A DNA stretch of 64,000 nucleotides from NCBI GenBank assembly GCA_900469345.1, contig UBWZ01000002.1:673579-737578 (forward strand), in the 5' to 3' direction. Both the position numbers and the translations under genes were made by a program. Below are positions 37,551 through 45,347 of this stretch, one piece after another. Every line of letters starts with the position of its first letter. Positions within the stretch are counted from its first letter, which is position 1. The notes beneath the pieces are model-generated. The model did no database searches. It was not told where the DNA came from and saw nothing but the letters and a program-made list of their open reading frames with translations. Source of the stretch: Hyphomicrobiales bacterium (GTDB lineage: Bacteria > Pseudomonadota > Alphaproteobacteria > Rhizobiales > Rhizobiaceae).

Positions 37551-38357
37551 CTAGCGACAGGCGGCAGCATAGGCTCCGGGGGAATAGCCGAAGCGAGAGG
37601 CAAAGGCGCGCGTCATATGGCTCTGGTCGGCAAACCCGGCCGCAAGCGCCGCCTCGGCCAGCGGCACCGCCTGCCCGATCAGCCGGCGCGCGAGATCGAC
37701 ACGCTTCTGCATCAGGTAGGCATGCGGCGTCAGCCCGGTCAGGGCGGCGAAACCACGCAGCAGCTGGAAAGTGCTAAGCCCGCAGGTCCGCGCAAGATCC
37801 TGAAGCGTCACGGCCGAGGCCGGAGCGTCGTCGATCATCTCCCGCGCTGGCATGATCCGTCTGTGAAGGCCGGCAGGATTGGCGACATGGGCGCCTGCCG
37901 CACCAGCCAGGATCGACAGCAAGCGCTCCTCGACCGACCCGGACGCATCGCCAGCGCTGTCTGAAAGCTCGGTAAACAGTCGGTGCAGGAGTGGAACGAG
38001 GGGGCTGCCCCGAACAACCGGAGCGAAGAACTCGAAATCCTTCTCTCCGCCCTCCCTCAGCTGATCCGACAGCGCCGCGACCAGCGCCGGATCGAGGTAA
38101 AGCATGCGCCAGAAACGCCCGCCCTTGCCGATCGGCGACCCGTCATGCACCTCGCCGGGATTGACCGTGATGACGTCGCCGGGGCCCGCATCCACCGGAC
38201 CGCATCCGCTGGCCGACCTTTGGGCGCCGTCAAGGATGACGCCTATACCGAACTCATCATGGCTATGGCGACGGAAACTGCGGGCCGAACGCGCCTCGAC
38301 AACCCGCATGCCGTTCAATGGGGATCGAAGAAGTCGAACATGATGCATCTGCGCCAT
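37551..38357 (-). CDS. AraC-family transcriptional regulator
   Basis: A 268-residue regulator: an N-terminal cupin-like sensing domain (FRRHSHDEFGIGVILDGAQ, GDVITVNPGEVHDG) and a C-terminal double helix-turn-helix (VTLQDLARTCGLSTFQLLRGFAALTG, then LAEAALAAGFADQSHMTRAFASRFGYSPGAY). The ATG at 38357 was chosen; a TTG at 38399 would add 14 residues. It is transcribed towards the LysE gene, which it may control. Confidence 0.9.
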   Translation of the reverse strand: MAQMHHVRLLRSPLNGMRVVEARSARSFRRHSHDEFGIGVILDGAQRSASGCGPVDAGPGDVITVNPGEVHDGSPIGKGGRFWRMLYLDPALVAALSDQLREGGEKDFEFFAPVVRGSPLVPLLHRLFTELSDSAGDASGSVEERLLSILAGAAGAHVANPAGLHRRIMPAREMIDDAPASAVTLQDLARTCGLSTFQLLRGFAALTGLTPHAYLMQKRVDLARRLIGQAVPLAEAALAAGFADQSHMTRAFASRFGYSPGAYAAACR

Positions 38358-38549
38358 CAGAGGCTCGCAATCGGGGGGCCACGCAGATCTGACCAGCAAA
38401 CCGACCTGATTTCAAGGGAGAGCCAGCCACCGTGAAGACAGGCGCAGCGGGGAATAGCCAACCTCAGTTTTGCTAGCCCTGATAACGAAGCGGCAAAATT
38501 CCCTATGGCGAGATCAATGTCACGAAATCAGGCGCTGGCGGTGAGAGAG

Positions 38550-38744
38550 TCAGCAGCTCTTCGGCCACTCGGGCGTCGTCGGAACGATCCGCACGGCCTC
38601 GTCGTGATACCAGCACTGGTCGACGACATTGGCAGACATCACCGGGGCCGCAACGGGCACGGTCCGGCCGTCGTCCAGGCGCCGGCGCGGCGTCAAAGGG
38701 AATTCGAAGATCTGTGCGCTTTCAGTCTGAATGTTGAATGCCAT
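38550..38744 (-). CDS. gstI: Glutamine synthetase translational inhibitor GstI (DUF2735 family)
   Basis: A 64-residue protein with the two short conserved blocks of DUF2735: IFEFPLTPRRRL near residues 12-23 and CWYHDEAVR near 44-52. In Rhizobium leguminosarum the small divergent gene next to glnII, gstI, encodes a protein that inhibits glnII translation (established). Size, orientation and neighbour match. The ATG at 38744 has GGAGGA eight bases upstream. The gene is transcribed away from glnII across a 426-base shared regulatory region. Confidence 0.82.
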   Translation of the reverse strand: MAFNIQTESAQIFEFPLTPRRRLDDGRTVPVAAPVMSANVVDQCWYHDEAVRIVPTTPEWPKSC

Positions 38745-38839
38745 AAGCGGTTTCCTCCGAAAATATGCATCACGGAAACCGGATGCACATTTTTTATGCT
38801 TATTGCCGAATTTTACATCATTTTTTGTGCGATAGCTAG

Positions 38840-38859
38840 GCGCATTTTAATGCATGCGC
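38840..38859. promoter_or_regulatory. Possible NtrC enhancer site
   Basis: A perfect inverted repeat GCGCAT-N8-ATGCGC about 225 bases upstream of the sigma-54 promoter, a normal enhancer distance. NtrC control of glnII and gstI is known in rhizobia, but this sequence only loosely resembles the TGCAC-N7-GTGCA type, so the assignment is tentative. Confidence 0.3.
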
Positions 38860-39066
38860 GAGTTCCGGCAGGCGGCTGAGCCACAATGTTGGTGAGCGCG
38901 AGCAGAAACGGGCCGCTGTGCCGATGGTTCCGGGCTTGAAGACGGCGAATGCCCGGTCCGCCTGACCAACAAGGATCGCTAATAGACAGGCGCAGCATCG
39001 CGGCGAGGGTCTCTTTGAGTGGCTCGATGCAAGATTTCGCCCGCTTCTGGGCGCCCGGTTCGAAAC

Positions 39067-39081
39067 TGGCACGGTATATGC
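39067..39081 (+). promoter_or_regulatory. Sigma-54 promoter of glnII
   Basis: TGGCAC-GGTAT-ATGC: the invariant GG (39068-39069) and GC (39080-39081) are separated by ten bases, exactly the -24/-12 rule, in a near-consensus context. The transcript would begin near 39093, leaving a leader of about 78 bases before glnII. Confidence 0.85.
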
Positions 39082-39170
39082 GTTTAGGTACTCAAGCCTG
39101 GTGTGGAGCATCCAAACGGACCTCCAGCGTCAGGATTGCTCAACCATGAACACGGCCTGAGAGATAAAAC

Positions 39171-40211
39171 ATGACAAAATTCAAGCTCGAGTACATCTGG
39201 CTCGATGGCTACAAGCCGGTAGCGAACCTGCGTGGCAAGACGCAGATCAAGGAATTCGACGCCTTCCCGACCCTCGACCAGCTCCCGCTCTGGGGCTTCG
39301 ACGGTTCGTCGACGATGCAGGCCGAGGGCCACTCGTCCGATTGCGTGCTGAAGCCGGTTGCCGTTTACCCGGACCCCGCACGCACCAACGGCGCCCTGGT
39401 CATGTGCGAAGTCATGATGCCGGATGGCGTCACGCCGCATGCATCCAACACCCGCGCCACCATTCTTGACGACGAAGGCGCCTGGTTCGGCTTCGAGCAG
39501 GAATACTTCTTCTACGAAGACGGTCGTCCGCTCGGCTTCCCGGAACAGGGCTACCCTGCGCCGCAGGGCCCCTACTACACCGGCGTCGGCTACAAGAACG
39601 TCGGCTCGATCGCCCGCGAAATCGTCGAGGAACATCTCGACCTGTGCCTCGAAGCCGGCATCAACCACGAAGGCATCAACGCCGAAGTGGCCAAGGGCCA
39701 GTGGGAATTCCAGATTTTCGGCAAGGGCTCGAAGCGCGCCGCCGACCAGATCTGGATCGCCCGCTACCTGCTGCTGCGTCTCTGCGAAAAGTACGGCATC
39801 GACGTCGAATTCCATTGCAAGCCGCTCGGCGATACCGACTGGAACGGCTCGGGCATGCACTGCAACTTCTCCACCAAGTACATGCGCGAAGTGGGCGGCA
39901 AGGACTACTTTGAAGCCCTCATGGCTGCCTTCGCCAAGAACTGGAAGGAGCACATCGACGTCTACGGTCCGGATAACCATCTGCGCCTGACCGGCAAGCA
40001 CGAAACCGCGCCGTGGAACAAGTTCTCCTACGGCATTGCTGACCGCGGCGCCTCGATCCGCGTTCCGCATTCCTTCGCCAACAATGGCTACAAGGGCTAC
40101 CTCGAAGATCGCCGCCCGAACTCCCAGGGCGACCCCTACGCCATCGCCTCGCAGGTTCTGAAGACGATCGCCGAAGTTCCGACCGAAGGCTACGCCTCGG
40201 CCGCCGCCTGA
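39171..40211 (+). CDS. glnII: Glutamine synthetase type II
   Basis: Eukaryote-like glutamine synthetase (346 residues) that makes glutamine from glutamate, ammonia and ATP; in rhizobia it is induced under nitrogen limitation. Visible hallmarks: LPLWGFDGSSTMQAEGHSSD near residues 37-57, FGFEQEYFF near 106-114 (metal-binding Glu), NAEVAKGQWEFQIF near 169-182, and NGSGMHCNFSTKYMR near 226-240. No GSI-type adenylylation tyrosine region is present. It is preceded by a sigma-54 promoter and followed by a hairpin terminator. Confidence 0.97.
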   Translation: MTKFKLEYIWLDGYKPVANLRGKTQIKEFDAFPTLDQLPLWGFDGSSTMQAEGHSSDCVLKPVAVYPDPARTNGALVMCEVMMPDGVTPHASNTRATILDDEGAWFGFEQEYFFYEDGRPLGFPEQGYPAPQGPYYTGVGYKNVGSIAREIVEEHLDLCLEAGINHEGINAEVAKGQWEFQIFGKGSKRAADQIWIARYLLLRLCEKYGIDVEFHCKPLGDTDWNGSGMHCNFSTKYMREVGGKDYFEALMAAFAKNWKEHIDVYGPDNHLRLTGKHETAPWNKFSYGIADRGASIRVPHSFANNGYKGYLEDRRPNSQGDPYAIASQVLKTIAEVPTEGYASAAA

Positions 40212-40239
40212 TCGAACGCCCGTCCTCCCAAGGACTTGA

Positions 40240-40267
40240 GACGCCGGCCCTCGTGGCCGGCGTCTTT
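40240..40267 (+). terminator. Intrinsic terminator after glnII
   Basis: GACGCCGGCC (40240-40249) and GGCCGGCGTC (40255-40264) form a perfect 10-bp stem with a 5-base loop, followed by TTT. It lies 29 bases after the glnII stop and before the convergent rutR-like gene. Confidence 0.85.
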
Positions 40268-40307
40268 GTATGCGCAGTAGCGTGTTTTGGGGCCTGCTGG
40301 CGCTGAC

Positions 40308-40952
40308 CTAGGTCGACTGGATCCTCAGCCCGTCCATGTAGAGCTGCTCGAGAAAGCGCGCCGCATCCTCGAACCGGCCCTCGCCGGCCTGCTCCTGTCC
40401 CAGCACCGCCCGCACCTGGACATCGAAATCCGCATAATGCTGGGTCGTCGACCAGATCGAGAAGATCAGGTGGTACGGATCGCATTTGGCGATCTTGCCA
40501 GCACGCGACCAGGCGCGGATCACCTCTGCCTTTTCGTCCACCAGTTCCTTGAGTGGCCCCTTGAGCTCGTCCTCGATATGCGGCGCGCCCTGCAGCACCT
40601 CGTTGGCAAACAGCCGGCTTTCACGCGGGAAGTCGCGGGCCATTTCCAGCTTGCGACGGATATAGGAGCGGATCTCCGATTCGGGGCTGCCTTCCGCATC
40701 AAAGGCCTGCAGCGGCTCCAGCCAGGTCGACAGCACCCGGTCGATCAGTTGACGGTGGATCGCTTCCTTGGTGCGGAAATAATAGAGGAGGTTCGGCTTT
40801 GACATTCGGGCCGCTTCGGCGATCTGGTCGATGGTCGAGCCGCGGAATCCATGGACGGAAAAGACATCGAGAGCAGCCTCAAGTATGCGCTCCTCCTTCT
40901 CCTCCTGGATGCGTGTGCGCCTTTGTGTTCTCGCCGCTCTTGGCACAGCCAT
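40308..40952 (-). CDS. rutR: TetR-family regulator, RutR type
   Basis: A 214-residue repressor. The N-terminal helix-turn-helix (ALDVFSVHGFRGSTIDQIAE and MSKPNLLYYFRTKEAIHRQLIDRVL, residues about 27-73) and the C-terminal ligand domain (SIWSTTQHYADFDVQV near 166) follow RutR/YcdC, the uracil-sensing regulator of pyrimidine degradation in E. coli. It is divergent from the amidohydrolase gene, and a RutR-box-like sequence lies between them at 41041-41056. It probably represses this cluster and preTA until pyrimidines are present. Symbol by similarity. Confidence 0.8.
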   Translation of the reverse strand: MAVPRAARTQRRTRIQEEKEERILEAALDVFSVHGFRGSTIDQIAEAARMSKPNLLYYFRTKEAIHRQLIDRVLSTWLEPLQAFDAEGSPESEIRSYIRRKLEMARDFPRESRLFANEVLQGAPHIEDELKGPLKELVDEKAEVIRAWSRAGKIAKCDPYHLIFSIWSTTQHYADFDVQVRAVLGQEQAGEGRFEDAARFLEQLYMDGLRIQST

Positions 40953-41038
40953 CCGCTTGTTCGCCCTCGCCTCGACTGCGCCAGAAAATTGTCCGCGTGA
41001 CCGTTTTTAGGCTTGAGTGAAGCCACGGACATTGTAAG

Positions 41039-41064
41039 CTTTTACCAATCGGTCAAATTATCGG
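41039..41064. promoter_or_regulatory. RutR-like operator between rutR and the amidohydrolase gene
   Basis: The core TTTACCAATCGGTCAA (41041-41056) matches 12 of the 14 defined bases of the RutR consensus TTGACCANNTGGTCAA. The flanks are also shared with the segment at 29406-29431 upstream of preT (19 of 26 bases in all). It lies 87 bases from the rutR start and 112 from the amidohydrolase start. Confidence 0.65.
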
Positions 41065-41175
41065 CGACAAGCACAACAAACGCAATGCCGATCTTCCGAC
41101 GCCCACGGCGCGGATGGACCACGGGAACGAAAAACATGCCGCCGAAAAGGTGGCGACAAAGGTGAGGACGAAGCG

Positions 41176-42429
41176 ATGGTGGCAGCGCCAGGCGAGAACT
41201 TGCGTATCAATGGCGACCGCCTCTGGGACATGCTCATGCAGATGGCGAAGATCGGCCCCGGCATCGCCGGCGGCAACAATCGCCAGACTTTGACCGATGC
41301 CGATGCGCAAGGCCGCGACCTGTTCAAAAGCTGGTGCGAGGCGGAAGGCATGTCGCTCGGCGTCGATCGCATGGGCACGATGTTCGCCACCCGCGACGGC
41401 ACGGATCCGGATGCCCTTCCCGTTTACATCGGCTCCCATCTCGATACGCAGCCGACCGGCGGCAAGTTCGACGGCGTGCTCGGCGTTCTGGCGGGTCTCG
41501 AAGTCGTGCGCTCGATGAACGACCTCGGCATCCGCACCAGACATCCGATCGTCGTCACCAACTGGACCAACGAGGAAGGCGCCCGCTTTGCCCCGGCCAT
41601 GCTCGCCTCCGGCGTCTTTGCCGGGGTGCACTCGATGGATTACGCCTATTCCCGCAAGGATCCTGACGGAAAGACCTTTGGCGATGAGCTGCAGCGCATC
41701 GGCTGGGTCGGCGACGAGGAAGTCGGCGCCCGCAAGATGCACGCCTATTTCGAATACCACATCGAACAGGGTCCGATCCTCGAGGCGGAGACCAAGCAGA
41801 TCGGCGTCGTCACCCACTGCCAGGGCCTCTGGTGGCTGGAATTCACGCTGACCGGCCGCGAAGCGCATACGGGCTCGACGCCGATGACCATGCGCGTCAA
41901 TGCCGGGCTTGCGATGAGCCGCATCCTCGAAATGGTTCAGGACGTGGCGATGGCCGAGCAGCCGGGGGCCGTGGGCGGCGTCGGGCAGATGGTCTTTTCG
42001 CCGAACTCGCGCAACGTTCTTCCGGGCAAGGTCGTCTTCACCGTCGATATCCGCACCCCCTCTCAGGACAAGCTGGACAGGATGCGCGCCAAAATCGAGG
42101 CGCAGGCGGCCGAGATCTGCGAAAAGCTCGGCGTTGGCTGTTCCGTCGAGGCGGTTGGACACTTCGATCCCATCACCTTTGATCCGACGCTTGTCGGACG
42201 CGTCCGGGATGCGGCGGAAAGGCTGGGCTACAGCCATATGAACGTCATCTCCGGCGCCGGCCACGATGCCTGCTGGGCTGCCAAGGTTGCGCCGGCAACG
42301 ATGATCATGTGCCCCTGCGTCGGCGGGCTCAGCCACAACGAAGCCGAGGAGATTTCCAGGGAGTGGGCAGCGGCCGGCGCCGACGTGCTCTTCCACGCGG
42401 TGCTGGAGACGGCGGAGATCGTCGAGTGA
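41176..42429 (+). CDS. Zn-dependent N-carbamoyl-beta-alanine amidohydrolase (hydantoinase/carbamoylase family)
   Basis: M20-type metallo-amidohydrolase (417 residues), by context the third step of reductive pyrimidine breakdown: N-carbamoyl-beta-alanine to beta-alanine, CO2 and ammonia. Candidate metal ligands: H88 in YIGSHLDTQ, D99 in GGKFDGVLG, E133/E134 in NWTNEEGARF, His in FEYHIEQGP near 195, and His in LSHNEAEE near 390. The central lid domain includes GREAHTGSTPM near 233. An allantoate or L-carbamoylase specificity cannot be excluded from sequence, but the neighbouring dihydropyrimidinase and preTA favour beta-ureidopropionase. GAGGACGAAGCG precedes the ATG. Confidence 0.9.
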   Translation: MVAAPGENLRINGDRLWDMLMQMAKIGPGIAGGNNRQTLTDADAQGRDLFKSWCEAEGMSLGVDRMGTMFATRDGTDPDALPVYIGSHLDTQPTGGKFDGVLGVLAGLEVVRSMNDLGIRTRHPIVVTNWTNEEGARFAPAMLASGVFAGVHSMDYAYSRKDPDGKTFGDELQRIGWVGDEEVGARKMHAYFEYHIEQGPILEAETKQIGVVTHCQGLWWLEFTLTGREAHTGSTPMTMRVNAGLAMSRILEMVQDVAMAEQPGAVGGVGQMVFSPNSRNVLPGKVVFTVDIRTPSQDKLDRMRAKIEAQAAEICEKLGVGCSVEAVGHFDPITFDPTLVGRVRDAAERLGYSHMNVISGAGHDACWAAKVAPATMIMCPCVGGLSHNEAEEISREWAAAGADVLFHAVLETAEIVE

Positions 42430-42496
42430 TGCCCCGCTAGCGCCACGGTGCTTCGTCCAATCCGCGTCATTCGACATCGACAAGGGACATTCTTTT

Positions 42497-42901
42497 ATGA
42501 GTAGAGTTGGCCGCCTCATCGATCACGTGGGAATCTTCGTCGAGGATATCGCCGCGAGCAGGCGCTTCTATAAAGCGGTGTTCGGCAGCCTCGGGATGGA
42601 GATGGAGGAAAACGGCGACGACTTCTGGTGCGACGAATTCTATGTCTCGCCAAAGCGGAAGAGCCCCGTGTCCTGTCTCCATCTTGCCTTCCAGGCCGCC
42701 GACGAGGCCATGGTGCAGGCCTTTTGGGAAGCCGGACTTGCCGCAGGCGGGCGCGACAACGGCGCCCCCGGCCTTCGCCCCTATCACGACCGATACTACG
42801 GCGCTTTCCTGCTCGATCCCGACGGCAACAATATCGAAGCGGTCTACCATGGTCCGACGACACGCACGGCGGATGTGATCGACATCGAGAGGATTGCCTG
42901 A
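42497..42901 (+). CDS. VOC (glyoxalase/bleomycin resistance) family protein
   Basis: A 134-residue vicinal-oxygen-chelate protein: LIDHVGIFVEDIAASRRFYK at the N-terminus (His metal ligand), LHLAFQAADEAMVQAFWEAG in the middle and YYGAFLLDPDGNNIEAVYHG near 100-119 (Glu ligand in NNIEAVYH). Metal dependence and substrate are not determinable. It lies 67 bases after the amidohydrolase gene and 75 before dihydropyrimidinase on the same strand, so it is probably part of the catabolic operon. Confidence 0.88.
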   Translation: MSRVGRLIDHVGIFVEDIAASRRFYKAVFGSLGMEMEENGDDFWCDEFYVSPKRKSPVSCLHLAFQAADEAMVQAFWEAGLAAGGRDNGAPGLRPYHDRYYGAFLLDPDGNNIEAVYHGPTTRTADVIDIERIA

Positions 42902-42976
42902 CCACGAGCGAATTGCGTGGCCAGCGCAAGGGCTTGGCCGCGGCTGACGGATAAGACGACATCAAGGGAGACAGGC

Positions 42977-44431
42977 ATGACCACAGTCATCAAGAACGGC
43001 ACGATCGTCACCGCCGACCTCACCTACAAGGCCGACATCGCGATCAATGGCGGCAGGATCGTCGAGATCGGCCCGGACCTGAAGGGCGACGAGGTGCTGG
43101 ACGCAACCGGCTGTTACGTCATGCCGGGCGGCATCGATCCGCATGTGCATTTGGAAATGCCCTTCATGGGCACCTATTCCGCCGATGACTTCGAGAGCGG
43201 CACCCGGGCGGCACTTGCGGGCGGCACGACCATGGTTGTCGATTTCTGCCTGCCTGATCCGGGCCAGTCGCTGCTCGATGCCTTGAAGCGCTGGGACAAC
43301 AAGGCGACCCGCGCCAATTGCGACTACTCCTTCCACATGGCCGTCACCTGGTGGGGCGAACAGGTCTTCAACGACATGAAGACCGTGGTCCAGGACAAGG
43401 GCATCAACACCTTCAAGCACTTCATGGCCTACAAGGGCGCGCTGATGGTGAACGACGACGAAATGTTCGCCTCCTTTTCGCGCTGCGCGGAACTGGGCGC
43501 CCTGCCGCTCGTCCATGCCGAGAACGGCGACGTGGTCGCCGCCATGCAGGCAAAGCTGATGGACGAGGGCAATAACGGCCCCGAGGCGCATGCCTATTCC
43601 CGCCCCGCCTCCGTCGAAGGCGAGGCCACCAACCGCGCCATCATCATCGCCGACATGGCGGGCGTGCCCCTCTATGTCGTCCACACCTCCTGCGAACAGG
43701 CGCACGAGGCCATCCGACGCGCGCGCCAGAACGGCATGCGCGTCTACGGCGAGCCGCTGATCCAGCACCTGACGCTCGACGAGACCGAATACGCGAACAA
43801 GGACTGGGACCATGCCGCCCGCCGCGTCATGTCGCCGCCGTTCCGCAACAAGCAGCACCAGGATTCACTCTGGGCCGGTCTTGCCTCCGGCTCGCTGCAG
43901 GTGGTGGCGACCGATCACTGCGCCTTCACCACGGACCAGAAGCGCACCGGCCTCGGCGATTTCCGCAAGATCCCGAACGGCACCGGCGGGCTGGAAGATC
44001 GTCTGCCCATGCTCTGGACCTACGGCGTCGAGACCGGCCGCATCACCATGAACGAATTCGTGGCCGTGACCTCCACCAACATTGCGAAGATCCTCAACGT
44101 CTACCCCCGTAAGGGCGCCATCCTGGTCGGCGCCGATGCCGATATCGTCGTGCTCGATCCGAAAAAGTCGAAGACGATCTCGGCCAAGACGCAGCAGTCG
44201 GCGATCGACTACAACGTCTTTGAGGGCAAGCAGGTCTCCGGCCTGCCCCGCTACACGCTGACGAGAGGCCTCGTCGCGATCGAGGACGGCGCGGTCAAGA
44301 CTCAGCAGGGCCATGGCCAGTTCGTCGCCCGCGAGCCCTATCCGGCGGTCAGCAAGTCGCTCTCCACCTGGAAGGAGCTGACCGCGCCGCGGAAGGTGGA
44401 GCGCACCGGCATCCCGGCGTCAGGCGTGTGA
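42977..44431 (+). CDS. hydA: Dihydropyrimidinase (D-hydantoinase)
   Basis: Cyclic amidohydrolase (484 residues) that opens dihydrouracil/dihydrothymine to the N-carbamoyl-beta-amino acid, the second step of the reductive pathway. Binuclear metal ligands are in place: H56-x-H58 (DPHVHLEM), the carbamylated Lys candidate K153 in FMAYKGAL, H180 in LVHAENGD, a His near 236 and the Asp in ATDHCAF near 313. The ATG at 42977 follows GGGAG; the 20-codon upstream extension has no similarity. Neighbours on both sides belong to the same pathway. Confidence 0.95.
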   Translation: MTTVIKNGTIVTADLTYKADIAINGGRIVEIGPDLKGDEVLDATGCYVMPGGIDPHVHLEMPFMGTYSADDFESGTRAALAGGTTMVVDFCLPDPGQSLLDALKRWDNKATRANCDYSFHMAVTWWGEQVFNDMKTVVQDKGINTFKHFMAYKGALMVNDDEMFASFSRCAELGALPLVHAENGDVVAAMQAKLMDEGNNGPEAHAYSRPASVEGEATNRAIIIADMAGVPLYVVHTSCEQAHEAIRRARQNGMRVYGEPLIQHLTLDETEYANKDWDHAARRVMSPPFRNKQHQDSLWAGLASGSLQVVATDHCAFTTDQKRTGLGDFRKIPNGTGGLEDRLPMLWTYGVETGRITMNEFVAVTSTNIAKILNVYPRKGAILVGADADIVVLDPKKSKTISAKTQQSAIDYNVFEGKQVSGLPRYTLTRGLVAIEDGAVKTQQGHGQFVAREPYPAVSKSLSTWKELTAPRKVERTGIPASGV

Positions 44432-44475
44432 GATCGCCGATGCCGAACTGTTCCCGTCGCCCCAGTCTCGCCGCC

Positions 44476-44886
44476 TCAAGGCACCAGCGCGTCGAGATCC
44501 GGCAGGAGCACGACGCTTTCCTGCTCGCGCGGATCGGTGCGGGCGATGATCGCGGTGCAGGGCGTGTCGGTGCGGTTGGCGGGCAGGTGCGGAACGCCGG
44601 GCGGGATGTACATGAGTTCGCCCGCGTGCAGCACGACATGGTGCTCGAGCCGCTCGCCGTACCAGGTGTCGGCAGAGCCGGAGAGCATGTAGATTGCCGT
44701 TTCGTGGGTGTCGTGCAGGTGCGCCTTGGCACGGGCACCGGGCGGGATTGTCAGAAGATGCATGCAGATGCCGCGCGAACCGACCGTTTCGGCGGAAATA
44801 CCTTGAAAGTAACTGAGCCCCTGCTTGCCGTCATAGGCACTGTCGGGCTTCACAACGCGGCAGGTGGGTTTTGATGCGCTGTCCAT
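44476..44886 (-). CDS. Cupin-domain protein
   Basis: A 136-residue single-cupin protein. The two cupin motifs are visible: AKAHLHDTHETAIYMLSG near residues 51-68 (His-x-His ... Glu) and GELMYIPPGVPHLPANR near 86-103 (second His). The metal-binding set looks complete. The start at 44886 has GAGGA nine bases upstream. It is on the opposite strand to the catabolic operon, overlapping the upstream end of the next frame only if that used a far start. Substrate unknown. Confidence 0.82.
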   Translation of the reverse strand: MDSASKPTCRVVKPDSAYDGKQGLSYFQGISAETVGSRGICMHLLTIPPGARAKAHLHDTHETAIYMLSGSADTWYGERLEHHVVLHAGELMYIPPGVPHLPANRTDTPCTAIIARTDPREQESVVLLPDLDALVP

Positions 44887-44999
44887 GCTTATCTTCCTCT
44901 TCGGGACACAACGTCTCCTCATCCTATCACGGAGATAGGCACACCCGGGAGCCTGTCTCGAACCGTCTGACCCGGCACAATGTATGGACGACCGCTGGC

Positions 45000-45347
45000 A
45001 TGGCCGCGCTGATCGTCGTCGGCCTCGGGACAAGCGCCGACGCGGCCGGCTTTCTCGACGGCGCCTATGGCAGCAAGGATGGCTGCGTCTACGCCAAGAC
45101 CGGCCAGTCATCGGGAGCAGACGATTTTCTCCTTCTCGACGACGAAGGCATCACCACCTCGACCTCGACCTGCGACTTCAGTGGCGAGGCCGTCAAGACA
45201 CCGACGGGCTTTACCATCAAGGCGGAATGCGAGGCGGACGGCGAGCCGGGATCGCTGGATACGGCAACCCTCACCAAGTCTCCAAAAGGCTATACCGTGA
45301 CCTTTCCGGATGGCACGAAGCTGGGGCCGATGCCGAAATGCAAATGA
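45000..45347 (+). CDS. Small secreted cysteine-containing protein, first gene of the ABC transporter operon
   Basis: A 115-residue product from the ATG at 45000, or longer if an upstream non-ATG start is used; the in-frame sequence just upstream (RLTRHNVWTT) would give a better charged n-region for the signal peptide ending GTSADA-AGF. The mature part has four cysteines (DGCVY, STCDF, AECEAD, PKCK), which suggests two periplasmic disulfides, and alternating Asp/Gly/Thr-rich beta strands. No family recognised. Its stop overlaps the ABC ATPase start (ATGA), so it belongs to that operon. Confidence 0.65.
   Translation: MAALIVVGLGTSADAAGFLDGAYGSKDGCVYAKTGQSSGADDFLLLDDEGITTSTSTCDFSGEAVKTPTGFTIKAECEADGEPGSLDTATLTKSPKGYTVTFPDGTKLGPMPKCK

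Larger units (their letters stand above)
38745..39170. other. Divergent gstI/glnII regulatory region
   Basis: 426 bases. It contains the sigma-54 promoter of glnII (39067-39081), an inverted repeat GCGCAT-N8-ATGCGC at 38840-38859 and TGCAT-N12-ATGCA at 38766-38787 as possible activator sites, and an A/T-rich stretch at 38788-38850 upstream of gstI. No gene seen on either strand. Confidence 0.6.

Noticed and set aside
41053-42519. 488-codon minus-strand frame opposite the amidohydrolase gene
   Set aside because: Antisense shadow; the plus-strand gene has all metal ligands.
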